Below are positions 1-8,966 of a stretch of DNA of 64,000 nucleotides, one piece after another. The stretch is from CmP2 sp052084925 (GTDB taxonomy: Bacteria > Actinomycetota > Actinomycetes > Actinomycetales > Micrococcaceae). The stretch is taken from positions 62,001 through 126,000 of the forward strand of contig JBQDEV010000008.1 in the NCBI GenBank assembly GCA_052084925.1. The letters are read 5' to 3'. The stretch's first letter is position 1; each line of letters opens with the position of its first letter. The position numbers and the translations under genes are program-made. Below the pieces are notes generated by a model. That model did not search any database, was not told where the DNA came from, and saw only the letters and a list, made by a program, of their open reading frames with translations.

Positions 1-26
1 GCGCATACTCTGCGCGCCGCCCTGGA

Positions 27-1802
27 TCACCGCAGTTCGGTTACCGGCACGAATTCGTAGTCCATCTCTTTTAGCCCGTCGACCATCTCGCGCAGGTAGT
101 CGTGATTCAGGAACGGGTGGAAGTAGAAGCTGGCCGTGGATTCGCGCACCACGAGGTTGTTCTCGGCGCGCTGCAGCAGAGATGACGGCGGCCGCGGGTC
201 GTGGTTGTTCTGCTGCACCTCGGTGACGTTCTCGATGTTCTCCGGGTAGACGGTGGAACCGTAAATGTCCTTTACGGAGTACGGGAACACCTGGCTGACG
301 CTGTGCTCCGGGGTGATCTCACCGTGGGAGATGGAGCCGCCATAGTATTCGACCTGCTCGTAGCGTGCGTCGTACTCTTCAGCCATGGCCAGGTAGGAGT
401 TGATGGATCCCGAGTAGTGCGGGGTCTCGAAGACGGTGGGCTCGCCCAGGCCAGCCTCGATCATGATCTCTTTGCCGCGCTCCATGCGGGCCTTGTGGTC
501 TTCGATGGAGTCGGCGGCCACGGGGCCGAGCTTGCGGATCCAGGAATCCTGTTGGCATTCCTCCCACTCGTAAGGCGGTTCCTCGGTGGCCGAGCAGCGG
601 TGCGCGTAGAACTCGTAGTCCTCGCCCGAGCGCACCGAGTAGGGATTGCGATCCGAGGAGTACTGGTGGGTGGTGCCGTGCTGAATGAGGGTGCCGCCGC
701 GCTCCTGCATGTATTTCAGTGCCTCAACGACGTCGGGTGAATCCAGCAGGGAGAGCCCGTAGTAGGCGTCTTCGTCCGGGGTGGTGTCCACCATCACGGG
801 CACGACGGCGACCTGGAACGGCACGCCCTCCTCCGAGAGGTAGTCGGCGATATCGCGCAGGTGCTCGGGGTTGGCTTCGGGACCCACATCCTCGAAGCGC
901 ACCGAAGCCTGGCGCACCGGTTCGGCGTCGGAATCGAGCAGGTCGTAGTAGAGGTCAGCGTAGATCGTGTAGAGCCCGTTGGTGTTCAGGTAGTGGAACG
1001 GGATCTCGGTGACCACGGTGAGGTTGTCGGAGCGGAAAATCCAGGGCGCACTCGTCTCATCGAGTCCCTCGGCACACACCACTGCCTCGTCCTCGTGGTG
1101 GCAGTATCCGGTGGCCAGCACCTCAACCTCATCGGAAAGTTCGCGGGGCACATTGACGGATCCGCCGGTCTGGATCTCGCGGGTGACAGTGCGGTCCTCG
1201 TAGTCGAGCTCGTCCACGACGGTTCCGTCAACGGCGACCCGGTTCATCGGGTCCCAGCCGTACTGGTTGGCGAAGGCGATGCCTGCTTCGGCGTCACGGT
1301 CGGCGAGCTGGGAGACGTTGTAGCCCAGCCACATCACGGGCACCTCACCGGCGCGCACGTCGTCGAGTAGGGCGGTCGGCGTTTCGGTGGAGTAGCTGGC
1401 GCCCACGTAGATCATCGCGTCGTAGTCGTTGATCTCCCCGGCCTCGTAGTCGTCGAGCTGGCGGATCTGGACCATGCCGAAATGGGTGGCGAGATTGGCC
1501 GCGAGGATGGCGTGTATGTCGGCACCGACCTCATCGGGAGCGTCTTCGTCGTAGACCACCAGGGTCTCGGCGCCGCCCTCGTTGCCGTAGCGGGTGTCGA
1601 GGATCGGGCTGTCGTCCTCGGCGGCGACCCCGGCGGGCACATCCTCGATGAATTCGTGGGTGAGCGTGGACCCTTCGAAGGGCACGAGGCTGTCATCGGT
1701 GACCCAAAAGACCGCCCCGACGATGAGGACGGGGACGAGCAGGGCGGCGAAGATCCACCCGAATTTGGCTTTGCGTGAGAGTCGATATGACGGGCTGTCC
1801 AT
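27..1802 (-). CDS. DUF2334 membrane-anchored deacetylase-like protein
   Basis: 591 aa. One N-terminal membrane anchor (about residues 14-34) is followed by a long outward-facing region. From about residue 300 it matches DUF2334, a NodB/polysaccharide-deacetylase-like fold: the sequence RFEDVGPEANP, then QHGTTHQY near residue 370, which carries candidate metal-binding His. It is the last gene of a four-gene minus-strand operon with a GT2 synthase and a LamG-like protein, so it probably modifies or trims an extracellular polysaccharide, in the role PgaB-type deacetylases play in PNAG systems. The family assignment is firm. The substrate is inference, and catalytic activity of DUF2334 proteins is generally not established. 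Residues 35-300 hold no domain I recognise. Confidence 0.85.
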   Translation of the reverse strand: MDSPSYRLSRKAKFGWIFAALLVPVLIVGAVFWVTDDSLVPFEGSTLTHEFIEDVPAGVAAEDDSPILDTRYGNEGGAETLVVYDEDAPDEVGADIHAILAANLATHFGMVQIRQLDDYEAGEINDYDAMIYVGASYSTETPTALLDDVRAGEVPVMWLGYNVSQLADRDAEAGIAFANQYGWDPMNRVAVDGTVVDELDYEDRTVTREIQTGGSVNVPRELSDEVEVLATGYCHHEDEAVVCAEGLDETSAPWIFRSDNLTVVTEIPFHYLNTNGLYTIYADLYYDLLDSDAEPVRQASVRFEDVGPEANPEHLRDIADYLSEEGVPFQVAVVPVMVDTTPDEDAYYGLSLLDSPDVVEALKYMQERGGTLIQHGTTHQYSSDRNPYSVRSGEDYEFYAHRCSATEEPPYEWEECQQDSWIRKLGPVAADSIEDHKARMERGKEIMIEAGLGEPTVFETPHYSGSINSYLAMAEEYDARYEQVEYYGGSISHGEITPEHSVSQVFPYSVKDIYGSTVYPENIENVTEVQQNNHDPRPPSSLLQRAENNLVVRESTASFYFHPFLNHDYLREMVDGLKEMDYEFVPVTELR

Positions 1803-1872
1803 GGTGTTCTATCTGTCCTTGAGGTCTGGGGAGGGCACGGTGGGGTGCGGTGGTGGACCGGGGCGGCTCGGA

Positions 1873-2538
1873 TCAGGAGCGGGCGCAGTCGGGTAGGTCG
1901 AAGTCGGAGAAGCGGACGCGGGCGTCCTCCGTGTAGAGGCCGATGCTGCCGTTGAGGTAGGGCTGATCCTCGTCGGTGTAGGTGACCAGTTCCTCCCCGT
2001 CGACGAACACCGTGGCAGTGGCCCCGTCCTGTTCCACGGTGACCCGGTAGTCCTGGCCGATGGGGAACGTGGGTTCCGAGCCGGAGGCAAGGAAGCGCTG
2101 GTTTCCGGGGTAGTCGGCGTCCTGCTTGGACAGCTCCCAGCCGTTGGGCTTGAGCACGACGGCATAGAAGTGGGTGTCGTCGGTGAAGTTCCACAGCACC
2201 CAGCCGACTTCCCACACATTGGGCTCGCCCTGTCGGACAGCAGCCTCGGTGTGCACCGTGAGGGAGAACTCGGGACTGTCGCACTGTCCTACGGTGTGGA
2301 CCAGCCCGCCGTGGGTGACGTCCCAGGATTCGGCGGATTTCGGCTCCAGCGTGACCGAGGACGCGTCTCCACTCACGGTGCCGTGGCCGTTGTAGCGGAC
2401 CTGCCAGTCACCGTGGGTTTCGCCTTCGTTCCAGGTGTTCTCAGCGCGCATGATGACGACGGCGATGAGCGTGACGACGGCGACGAAGGCAGCGCTGGCC
2501 GCCCAGACCCCGATTCGTCGTCCGGTGCGTGACATCAT
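1873..2538 (-). CDS. Membrane-anchored LamG/GH16-like (concanavalin-fold) protein
   Basis: 221 aa. A positively charged start (MMSRTGRR) and one hydrophobic segment (about residues 10-28) anchor an extracytoplasmic beta-sandwich. Its pattern is typical of LamG/3-keto-disaccharide-hydrolase-like lectin folds: NFTDDTHFYAVVLKPNGWEL, DYRVTVEQDGATATVFVDGE and SIGLYTEDARVRFSDF. No GH16 catalytic ExDxxE motif is visible, so glycan binding is more likely than hydrolysis. AAGGAG lies 9 bases before the start at 2538; a second ATG follows at once. It sits between the GT2 synthase and the DUF2334 gene in the same operon and probably binds the polysaccharide product at the cell surface. Confidence 0.75.
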   Translation of the reverse strand: MMSRTGRRIGVWAASAAFVAVVTLIAVVIMRAENTWNEGETHGDWQVRYNGHGTVSGDASSVTLEPKSAESWDVTHGGLVHTVGQCDSPEFSLTVHTEAAVRQGEPNVWEVGWVLWNFTDDTHFYAVVLKPNGWELSKQDADYPGNQRFLASGSEPTFPIGQDYRVTVEQDGATATVFVDGEELVTYTDEDQPYLNGSIGLYTEDARVRFSDFDLPDCARS

Positions 2539-2586
2539 GCAGAAGGCTCCTTGAGGTCTCGGTCATCATCATCGTCATCTTCATCG

Positions 2587-3930
2587 TTACGCCTTGGCGT
2601 GGTGATCCACCGGGTCTTCGGCGGCATCCTGCACCGCGTGTTCCTCGATGCGCTCGGTCTTGGACCAGCCCATCTCGCCGCGCAGTGTCTTCCAGGTGGC
2701 GCGCCATCCGGCCAGGAACCACAGGGTGGAGTAGAGCGTGAACAGGTGCATGAGCAGGAAGGTCTTGACCAGCCCGCTACCGTCGTGGCGGTTCTGTCTC
2801 CAGTACACGACTCCGTAGAGCAGGGGCACACCGAAGGCGATCAGGTAGGCGGTGATCCACCACGGCGAGAACTGCAGGGTGAGCGTCACAGCTGCCACCA
2901 CGAGGTACACGGTCCACAGCGCGAAAGCGATTGACAGTAGAGACCCAATGAGCAGCAGGATCGGTGAGCTGAGGTGATAGGTCAGGTCCACGCGGCGGGT
3001 ACCGGAGAGATTGCGCATGACCCAGGGGATCATGGTCCAACTCTGCAGGTGACCCTGGAACCAGCGGGTGCGCTGTTTTACCCAGCGCTTGATGTCTTCC
3101 AGACCCTGCTGGTGCACGGCCACCGAGGATTCGAACTCGGTGTTCCACCCGTTGACCATCAACTGCACCCCGAGATCCAGATCTTCGGCGAGACTGCGCG
3201 ACCAGGGCTTCTCGCCCAGCATGTTCAGGGCCGCGAGGCGAACGAACTGTCCGTTGCCGCCCAGGCCGACGCTGTTGAGGTGGCGCCGTCCGCGCTGGAA
3301 GACCTTGGTGTAGAGGACAAACTCGATGTCCTGCATTCGGGCCAACAGGTTGCTGGAGCGATTGTTGATGCGCACCCCCACCTGCACGGCCCCCAGCTGG
3401 GAGTCCACGAACAGGGGCAGTACCTTCTCCATCGCCTCCGGGTCGAGACGGCCGTCGGCGTCGATGACGCAGACGATGACATTCTCCGGGTCCATCCCGG
3501 GGGCAATGAGTCCGCGACGGATCAGCGGGATCGCCGCGTTGAGGGCCTCCCCCTTGCCCTGGCGAGCGTTCGGGGCCACTCGACGCAGTAGCTTCACCCG
3601 TTCGTCCGGGTGCGCCTCGACGATGGCAGCCGTGTCATCATCGGAGCCGTCGTCGATGACCAGGAAGGTCATCCGATCGCTGTCCATCGCGCTGAGCCGA
3701 TCCAGGCTGTTGCCGATCACCCGGTCCTCGTTGAGGCAGGGCAGCACGAAAACGACGTGGACTCCGTCGGCATAGGCCCTCGCCGCTTCGACGTATTCGT
3801 CGGCAGGACGACCCCGGCGCTCGAAGCGGGACAAGATCAGCAGGGTCACACCGTAGACCACGGCGCTGAAGATGAGCAGCAGCGCGATGAGCAGAACCAC
3901 ATCGACTCTCTGGCCGAAGAGCATGATCAC
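2587..3930 (-). CDS. Processive family 2 glycosyltransferase (PgaC/BcsA/HAS type)
   Basis: 447 aa. An N-terminal membrane segment (about 8-32) is followed by a cytosolic GT-A domain with the full processive GT2 signature: DDG at 93-95, DAD at 157-159, the acceptor-site EDLDLG near 249, and QRTRW (QxxRW) at 286-290. Several C-terminal membrane helices (about 310-420) form the export channel expected of poly-beta-glycan synthases such as cellulose, PNAG and hyaluronan synthases. The GTG start at 3930 overlaps the stop of the upstream gene (GTGA), with an AGGGGG ribosome site 9 bases before it. It polymerises and exports a surface polysaccharide; the sugar cannot be read from sequence. The His-rich, acidic tail is unremarkable. 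Confidence 0.88.
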   Translation of the reverse strand: MIMLFGQRVDVVLLIALLLIFSAVVYGVTLLILSRFERRGRPADEYVEAARAYADGVHVVFVLPCLNEDRVIGNSLDRLSAMDSDRMTFLVIDDGSDDDTAAIVEAHPDERVKLLRRVAPNARQGKGEALNAAIPLIRRGLIAPGMDPENVIVCVIDADGRLDPEAMEKVLPLFVDSQLGAVQVGVRINNRSSNLLARMQDIEFVLYTKVFQRGRRHLNSVGLGGNGQFVRLAALNMLGEKPWSRSLAEDLDLGVQLMVNGWNTEFESSVAVHQQGLEDIKRWVKQRTRWFQGHLQSWTMIPWVMRNLSGTRRVDLTYHLSSPILLLIGSLLSIAFALWTVYLVVAAVTLTLQFSPWWITAYLIAFGVPLLYGVVYWRQNRHDGSGLVKTFLLMHLFTLYSTLWFLAGWRATWKTLRGEMGWSKTERIEEHAVQDAAEDPVDHHAKA

Positions 3931-4292
3931 AGCGACGCGCCCCCTTGAGCGTTCCAGGTCTTCAGCGGCCGTTGGGCCGCGGCATAGTCCCGCGCAACAT
4001 GAGCGGTGCGTGCCAATGCCGGGATGGTCGGGCGGGCCTCGGCGGACGCCGAGCCCACGACCGGTCGTGCCCCCGCCGGAGGCTGACCACCGTGATCCGA
4101 GGCCGAAGAAGCATGCGGCGAGAAAAGGTCACGCAGTGCGAACAGCACCAGAGCGCCACCAAAGAAGACGACGTAGGCGGCGAACAAGCCGGCCGAGAGC
4201 GTCATCAGGAACCGCCCGACGGTCATCATCACTTCGAAGCTGGTGGATGAAATTTCGCATGCCTGGTCCAGGCATTCCGATACTGGTGTCAC
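3927..4292 (-). CDS. Small single-pass membrane protein of polysaccharide operon
   Basis: 121 aa from the GTG at 4292, which has an AGAGGGAAAG ribosome site; longer upstream readings lack one. A single hydrophobic segment (about residues 22-47, MTVGRFLMTLSAGLFAAYVV onward) is followed by a hydrophilic Ala/Pro-rich tail. I recognise no domain. It is the first gene of the operon and its stop overlaps the GT2 start, so the two are probably translationally coupled. Size, topology and position recall the small accessory subunits (PgaD-like) that partner PNAG synthases, but there is no clear sequence match and this is inference. Confidence 0.6.
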   Translation of the reverse strand: MTPVSECLDQACEISSTSFEVMMTVGRFLMTLSAGLFAAYVVFFGGALVLFALRDLFSPHASSASDHGGQPPAGARPVVGSASAEARPTIPALARTAHVARDYAAAQRPLKTWNAQGGASL

Positions 4293-4787
4293 AGTGATCT
4301 TTCCCTCTTGTGCTCTTGAATTTGGGCGCGACGAATCCAGGGTCGTGGAATTCGAGGCGCTACGGTGTGGGCCAGGAATGGGCGGCAACGTGAGTGTTCA
4401 ACTTAGAGTGACATTAAAACTGAGACAATGGCACCCGTGGGGTCTATATTTCACCCAGATTTTGATTCGTGTCAGTAACATACTCTGGAGTAGCATTTGA
4501 TTACTAACCGGTAGCGACGGGCCGAGAACCCGGCGTTCTACGGCTACCCTCTCAGAAAGTGGCGCCGAACGGCGCTCGCGCATTCAGTGGCGCAGAGTCG
4601 AATCCAAGCCGTCCGGTGCGGCGCTGAGTGGTCGAAATACTCACAGCAGCTGTCGCCTCCTTCGCGGGTGTCGCATCGTTGTCACTGCCACTTTTCGGGC
4701 AGGGCATGTTCTTGCCAGACACCACTAGAGACGAAGCCGCGAGCAAATCCTCACGAAAAAACTTCATCGAATGTTCAGTGAACCGCG
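4293..4787. other. Gene-free upstream region, AT-rich in part
   Basis: About 495 bases between the polysaccharide operon and the small ORF at 4788. The part at 4390-4520 is distinctly AT-rich compared with its surroundings and should hold the minus-strand promoter of the operon; I could not place a convincing -35/-10 pair. Open frames here (for example 4552-4884 minus) have no ribosome site or protein-like composition. Confidence 0.5.
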
Positions 4788-5054
4788 TCACAGACCCTTG
4801 GATCGTTGCAATACTGCGGGAGTCGGAATGCTCCACCGCAGGAAAAGATCGTGCAACAGGTCGTCGATATCGGGGTAGACGCACTGAGACCCGGTGGCCC
4901 CGCGCAGCACCCAGGAATCACCCTGCGCGGTGAGCGCCCACCCTCGGGGCAGGTCCGCGCGCAGCGCAACGAGCACGGTATTCTTCACACCGTGCTCGTT
5001 GATGAAGGCGGTGGTCGACGAAACCGGTCGACCACCGCCGCAGGCGCCACACAT
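4788..5054 (-). CDS. Small hypothetical protein coupled to SDR gene
   Basis: 88 aa, unrecognised. The ATG at 5054 overlaps the stop of the upstream dehydrogenase (TGATG), as expected for a translationally coupled last gene of an operon. Apart from a Gly/Cys-rich start, the body (AFINEHGVKNTVLVALRADL, then GDSWVLRG and DIDDLLHDLFLRW) alternates hydrophobic and polar residues like a small alpha/beta cytosolic protein. No signal peptide or membrane helix. It could still be a fortuitous frame; the overlap and composition make it more likely real than not. If real it would be the sixth gene of the LacI-linked operon. Confidence 0.45.
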   Translation of the reverse strand: MCGACGGGRPVSSTTAFINEHGVKNTVLVALRADLPRGWALTAQGDSWVLRGATGSQCVYPDIDDLLHDLFLRWSIPTPAVLQRSKGL

Positions 5055-5803
5055 CAGGGCATCACGTCGCCGCTGTTCGGGCCCAGTGTCTGCCCTGTGT
5101 AGAGGTCCCCGCCGGGCGAGGAAGCCAGCAGCAGCGCCGTCGGCGCGACCTCCTCGGCTCGGCCAAAGCGCCCCAGGGGCAGCTCAGCCTGCTTCGCCTG
5201 TTTCCATTCCTCACTGAGACCGTCAACGAGCGGAGTATGAATGGGGCCGGGCGCGATGGTGTTCACCAGAATCTGATGCTCGGCGAGTTCCAGGGCGAGG
5301 GCTTTCGTCATGCCGATCACTCCGGCCTTCGCGGCCACATAATGGGTCAGCCCCACGCCGCCCTTGATGCCGAGCTGGGAGGCGATGTTGATGATGCGTC
5401 CACCGCCGCGCTCAATCAGGTGCGGGACCGACCAGCGAGCCGCCAGGAAGACCCCCTTGAGATCGATGTTGAGTGTGGTTTCGAAGGTCTCGACGGACAT
5501 CTCCAACAGCGGGGTCTCGTCGAGGATGCCCGCGGCGGCGACGACGATGTCGAGGCCACCCAGCGCCTCGGCGGCGCCGTCGATCGCTTGATTCATCGAA
5601 TCCGAGTCGGCCACGTCCGCGGACAGGGCGAGGACGGTCCCCCGCTCTGCCAGCTCTCTGGCGACGGTCTCGGCGGCCTCGCGATTGCGGTCCAGGACAG
5701 CGACGCGGGCGCCGTGCTCGACGAAGATCTCCGCGATCGCGCGGCCGATACCGCTGGCACCGCCGGTGATGACCGCGGATTTTCCGGCCAGGGTCTGCGC
5801 CAT
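5054..5803 (-). CDS. SDR-family oxidoreductase (FabG-like)
   Basis: 249 aa from the ATG at 5803; a GGAGGAAC ribosome site precedes it. Classical short-chain dehydrogenase: cofactor loop TGGASGIG near residue 14, NxxG-equivalent AAAG near 90, catalytic Ser in IINIASQLG and YxxxK in YVAAK, with the family-typical end TGQTLGPNSG. It catalyses NAD(P)-dependent oxidation or reduction of a hydroxy/keto substrate in the cytosol. It is the fifth gene of the minus-strand operon led by the asparaginase, 47 bases after another SDR, so two dehydrogenation steps are expected in the pathway. Substrate unknown. Confidence 0.88.
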   Translation of the reverse strand: MAQTLAGKSAVITGGASGIGRAIAEIFVEHGARVAVLDRNREAAETVARELAERGTVLALSADVADSDSMNQAIDGAAEALGGLDIVVAAAGILDETPLLEMSVETFETTLNIDLKGVFLAARWSVPHLIERGGGRIINIASQLGIKGGVGLTHYVAAKAGVIGMTKALALELAEHQILVNTIAPGPIHTPLVDGLSEEWKQAKQAELPLGRFGRAEEVAPTALLLASSPGGDLYTGQTLGPNSGDVMP

Positions 5804-5850
5804 GATGTTCCTCCTTGAATCGTGTTCTGACGGGCGGGATGCCCGGCGGT

Positions 5851-6630
5851 CTAGCTCGGCCAGCGGACGGTGAGTCCGCCGTCCACGATCAGTTGCTGCC
5901 CGGTCACGTAGGCGGCGTCGTCGCTGGTCAAGAACCGGATGGTGCGGGCGCACTCGTCCACGGTGCCGACTCGGCCCCACGGGATGATGCTCCCGGCGGC
6001 CTCCAACCCGTCTTTGCCCAGCGAATTCTGCTCGTCCAGGGACTGCGGGCTCTCGATCAGTCCCGGGATCACCGCGTTGACCCGGATCCGGCGTGGCGCC
6101 AGTTCCACCGCCAGGGAGCGGCACAGACCCAGCACGCCGGATTTCGCCGCCGCGTAATGGGCGTGGTCCTCCCAGCCGTAGACCCCTCCGGCGATCGACG
6201 AGGTGGCGACCATCGCTCCACCGTCATGCATCTCAGCCGCGGCGGCACGGAAGATCCGGAACACACCGTTCAAATCGACATCGAGCATGTCGTTCCAGGC
6301 CGCATCGGTCATCTCGTTCAGGGGGTTGCGCCGCAGGATCCCCGCCGCCGCCACCGCGATGTCGAGTCGGCCGAATTCGCGCAGAGCGGTCTGCGCCATC
6401 GTGGTGCAGTCCTCCTCGGAGCGCACATCGGCGGGCACGGCCACGCAGCGGGCCCCCGCTGCAGCTACCGCTTCCACGGTGGCGGCCACATCGTGATCAT
6501 CGCCCGGGAAGTAATTGACCACGGAGTTCGCCCCGGCACGGGCATAGGCGACCGCGAGCGCCTGGCCGATGCCGCTGGCACCGCCGGAGATCAGGGCAAC
6601 CTTGCCGTTCAGTCCGTCGTCGCGTGTCAT
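5851..6630 (-). CDS. SDR-family oxidoreductase
   Basis: 259 aa. Short-chain dehydrogenase with the cofactor loop SGGASGIGQ (about 15-23), AAAGIL, catalytic Ser in VATSSIAGG and YAAAK, ending TGQQLIVDGG. The ATG at 6630 overlaps the stop of the MFS gene (ATGA), showing tight coupling to the transporter. The two adjacent SDRs are clearly different (distinct cofactor-loop neighbours, different C-termini), so this is not a recent duplication. It probably oxidises an alcohol or reduces a ketone derived from the imported compound. Confidence 0.88.
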   Translation of the reverse strand: MTRDDGLNGKVALISGGASGIGQALAVAYARAGANSVVNYFPGDDHDVAATVEAVAAAGARCVAVPADVRSEEDCTTMAQTALREFGRLDIAVAAAGILRRNPLNEMTDAAWNDMLDVDLNGVFRIFRAAAAEMHDGGAMVATSSIAGGVYGWEDHAHYAAAKSGVLGLCRSLAVELAPRRIRVNAVIPGLIESPQSLDEQNSLGKDGLEAAGSIIPWGRVGTVDECARTIRFLTSDDAAYVTGQQLIVDGGLTVRWPS

Positions 6631-8033
6631 AGGGTGTGCTCCTTGGGTGAGGTGACGGAGTCAGCAGTGTCAGCGAACTCGGCATCAGCGTGCACGGCGG
6701 CGGCTGATTCATCGGTGGCGGTCTGATCGATGCGGCGGGTGCCCATCATGCAGACCGCGGCCAGCAGCAGCCCGATGGTGCCGGAGCATAGTGCAGCCCA
6801 GGTCATCTCCAGTCCCAGGAAGAGCAGCAGACTCAACAGTCCGGAGCCGACGATGCCACCGAGCGGGGCCATCACGTGGGCGACGTTGGTGCCCATGCCG
6901 CGCACGTGCGCCGGGAAGGATTCGCCCATGTAGTACAGCAGGGCCGCGAAGGGTCCGGTGAGGAAGAACAGGGTGAGCCCATAGACGGCCGTGACGAACC
7001 AGGTGGATCCCGGGACGAGCAGCATGATCAGCGACGAGGCCGCCCCGGCCAGCCAGCCCAGCACCACGGTTTTCTGCCGACCGATGCGGTCGCCGAGCCA
7101 GCCGTGGAACAGGTACCCGACGAATCCAACAGCATTGGCCCCCACGAGGATGACGAGGGCGTTCTCGAAGCTCACGCCCTTTGCTTCCACGAGCACGGTG
7201 GTGCCCAGCACCGAGAAGACCTGGATGCCGATCCAGCTGAACAGCCAGGCGGCGGCCAGCAGGGTGGTGTGGCGGCGGAGTTCCGGGGTGAAGACGTCCT
7301 TGATCCCGGTGCGCACGTGCGATTCGGCTTCCAGACCGTGCTGGTCGAGGAGTCGCTGCGCGCCGTCGTCGTCGCCAACTTCCTTGCGACGCCGGGCTTC
7401 CTTCATCGCGGCGAAGACCGGGGATTCCGGCAGACGGGTGGCCCAGAGCGCCACACACAGTGCCAGCAGGCCGGCCACGGCGAAGCTCCAGCGCCAGCCG
7501 ATCACGGGCAGCAGCAGCGCGGACATGCCCGCCGCCACCAGCGCCCCGATGGGGTACCCGGCCTGGACTACCGAGTAGAACAGGCCCTTGTTCTTCACCT
7601 TGCGGTAGATCTCGGAAAGGTAGACCGCGTTGACGACCTCCTCGGAGAGCGACAGGCCGGTGATCGAGCGGATGATGATCATGGTGACCGCACCCGTGGC
7701 CAGACCGGTGAACCCGGACGCCAGGGCGCCGCCGAGCATCAGGATCACCAGGGCGTTGCGGCGGCCCAGCCTGTCGATGATGAAGCCCACGACCAGCGAG
7801 ACGATGAACACGCCCACATGGGCCAGGGTGTTGATGCTGGTGGATTGGGCGGTGGTCCACCCGAAGTCGGCGGCGATGACGGGTAGCAGGGTGCCAAACA
7901 GCGTGAAGTCGTAGACGGAGACGACCCAGGCGACGAAACAGACCAGGGAGATTTTCCGAATCAGCTTCGGCGTCATCTCCACATCCCACGGGGCGGGTCC
8001 CGCGGGCACAGGTGTGGTGCTGGAGGTGGTCAT
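6627..8033 (-). CDS. MFS transporter, metabolite:H+ symporter type
   Basis: 468 aa, 12 predicted membrane helices. The motif DRLGRRNAL after helix 2 and the repeat DRIGRQKTV after helix 8 are the MFS cytoplasmic-loop signatures. A hydrophilic central loop (KEARRRKEVGDDDGAQRLLD) separates the halves. It resembles proton-coupled organic-acid or sialate/aromatic-acid importers rather than multidrug exporters. It lies between the NodB-type hydrolase and two SDRs, so it is the likely importer of the operon's growth substrate. The stop overlaps the next start. Confidence 0.85.
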   Translation of the reverse strand: MTTSSTTPVPAGPAPWDVEMTPKLIRKISLVCFVAWVVSVYDFTLFGTLLPVIAADFGWTTAQSTSINTLAHVGVFIVSLVVGFIIDRLGRRNALVILMLGGALASGFTGLATGAVTMIIIRSITGLSLSEEVVNAVYLSEIYRKVKNKGLFYSVVQAGYPIGALVAAGMSALLLPVIGWRWSFAVAGLLALCVALWATRLPESPVFAAMKEARRRKEVGDDDGAQRLLDQHGLEAESHVRTGIKDVFTPELRRHTTLLAAAWLFSWIGIQVFSVLGTTVLVEAKGVSFENALVILVGANAVGFVGYLFHGWLGDRIGRQKTVVLGWLAGAASSLIMLLVPGSTWFVTAVYGLTLFFLTGPFAALLYYMGESFPAHVRGMGTNVAHVMAPLGGIVGSGLLSLLLFLGLEMTWAALCSGTIGLLLAAVCMMGTRRIDQTATDESAAAVHADAEFADTADSVTSPKEHTL

Positions 8034-8072
8034 GGTGGCTCTTTTCGGTGAGGGGAGAGGCTTCTCGAATGA

Positions 8073-8957
8073 CTAGTGAGTGCGAGGGAAGCGCTGCCCG
8101 AAGTCGGCGGCGACATCCTTCATGAAGGCGAATTCCACGCCGTCGTGGGAGGCGATGTGGTCGAAGAGCCGCTCCAGCATCAGCAGATTCTGTGGCCGGC
8201 CCGACACATCGGGGTGAATGGTGATGGGGAAGACGGCGTAGTCCATCTCGCGGTAGACCCAGTCGAACTGGTCACGCCACAGGTCCTCGATGTCGCGCGG
8301 GGAGACGAAGCCGTGGGAGTTGGCAGAGGACTTGATGAACATCATCGGGGGCAGGTCGTCGAGGTACCAGGAGGCCGGGATCTCGATCAGGTCGGTCTCC
8401 TGGCCGCGAACCAGCGGCTTCATCCACTCGTGAGCGGACTCGGCGTCGTAGTTGATCTTGGTCCATTCATCACCCACGCGGACGTAGTAGGGGGTGTGAT
8501 CGTCGTGCATCAGTGAGTGGTCGTAGAGGAAGCCGCGCTCGGCCAGCAGCTCGTTGGTGACGGTGGAGAACTCCCACCAGGGGGCCACATAGCCGACCGG
8601 CTTGGTGCCGCTGCGGGTCGTGATCAGATCGGTGCAGTAGTCGAGGATCTCCTCTTCCTGCGTCCGGGTCATGGCCAGCGGGTTCTCATGGGAGTAGCCG
8701 TGCACGCCGATCTCGTGCCCCGCGGCCACCACCTGGTCGAACTGCTCGGGGAACGTTTCGATGGAGTGCCCGGGCCAGAACCAGGTCACCGGCATCTCGC
8801 GACGCTGGGCCAGCTGCAGCAGGCGCGGGACGCCAACCTCGCCGGCGAACAGACCGCGGGAGATATCCCCGGGCGAGTCCTCGCCGCCATAGGATCCGAG
8901 CCAGCCGCCGACTGCGTCGACGTCAATGCCCACAGAAACATAGATCTTCTTCGTCAT
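8073..8957 (-). CDS. Polysaccharide-deacetylase-fold hydrolase, PuuE/imidase type
   Basis: 294 aa, cytosolic, full-length NodB fold. Candidate metal ligands are Asp14 (GIDVDAVGGW) and His86/His90 in GVHGYSH. The usual Arg of the third motif is replaced (GYVAPWWEFS), as in the PuuE allantoinase and cyclic-imidase branch rather than chitin deacetylases; family imidases are also about 293 residues. AAGGAG sits 5 bases before the ATG and overlaps the asparaginase stop. Next to an asparaginase-fold amidohydrolase, a plausible job is opening a cyclic imide or ureide ring so that the second enzyme can remove ammonia. The ring-opening role is inference. Confidence 0.78.
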   Translation of the reverse strand: MTKKIYVSVGIDVDAVGGWLGSYGGEDSPGDISRGLFAGEVGVPRLLQLAQRREMPVTWFWPGHSIETFPEQFDQVVAAGHEIGVHGYSHENPLAMTRTQEEEILDYCTDLITTRSGTKPVGYVAPWWEFSTVTNELLAERGFLYDHSLMHDDHTPYYVRVGDEWTKINYDAESAHEWMKPLVRGQETDLIEIPASWYLDDLPPMMFIKSSANSHGFVSPRDIEDLWRDQFDWVYREMDYAVFPITIHPDVSGRPQNLLMLERLFDHIASHDGVEFAFMKDVAADFGQRFPRTH

Positions 8958-8966
8958 GATGACTCC

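Noticed and set aside
4552..4884. 110-residue minus-strand frame in the intergenic region
   Set aside because: No ribosome site, no recognisable pattern, partly overlaps the more credible 4788-5054 ORF.
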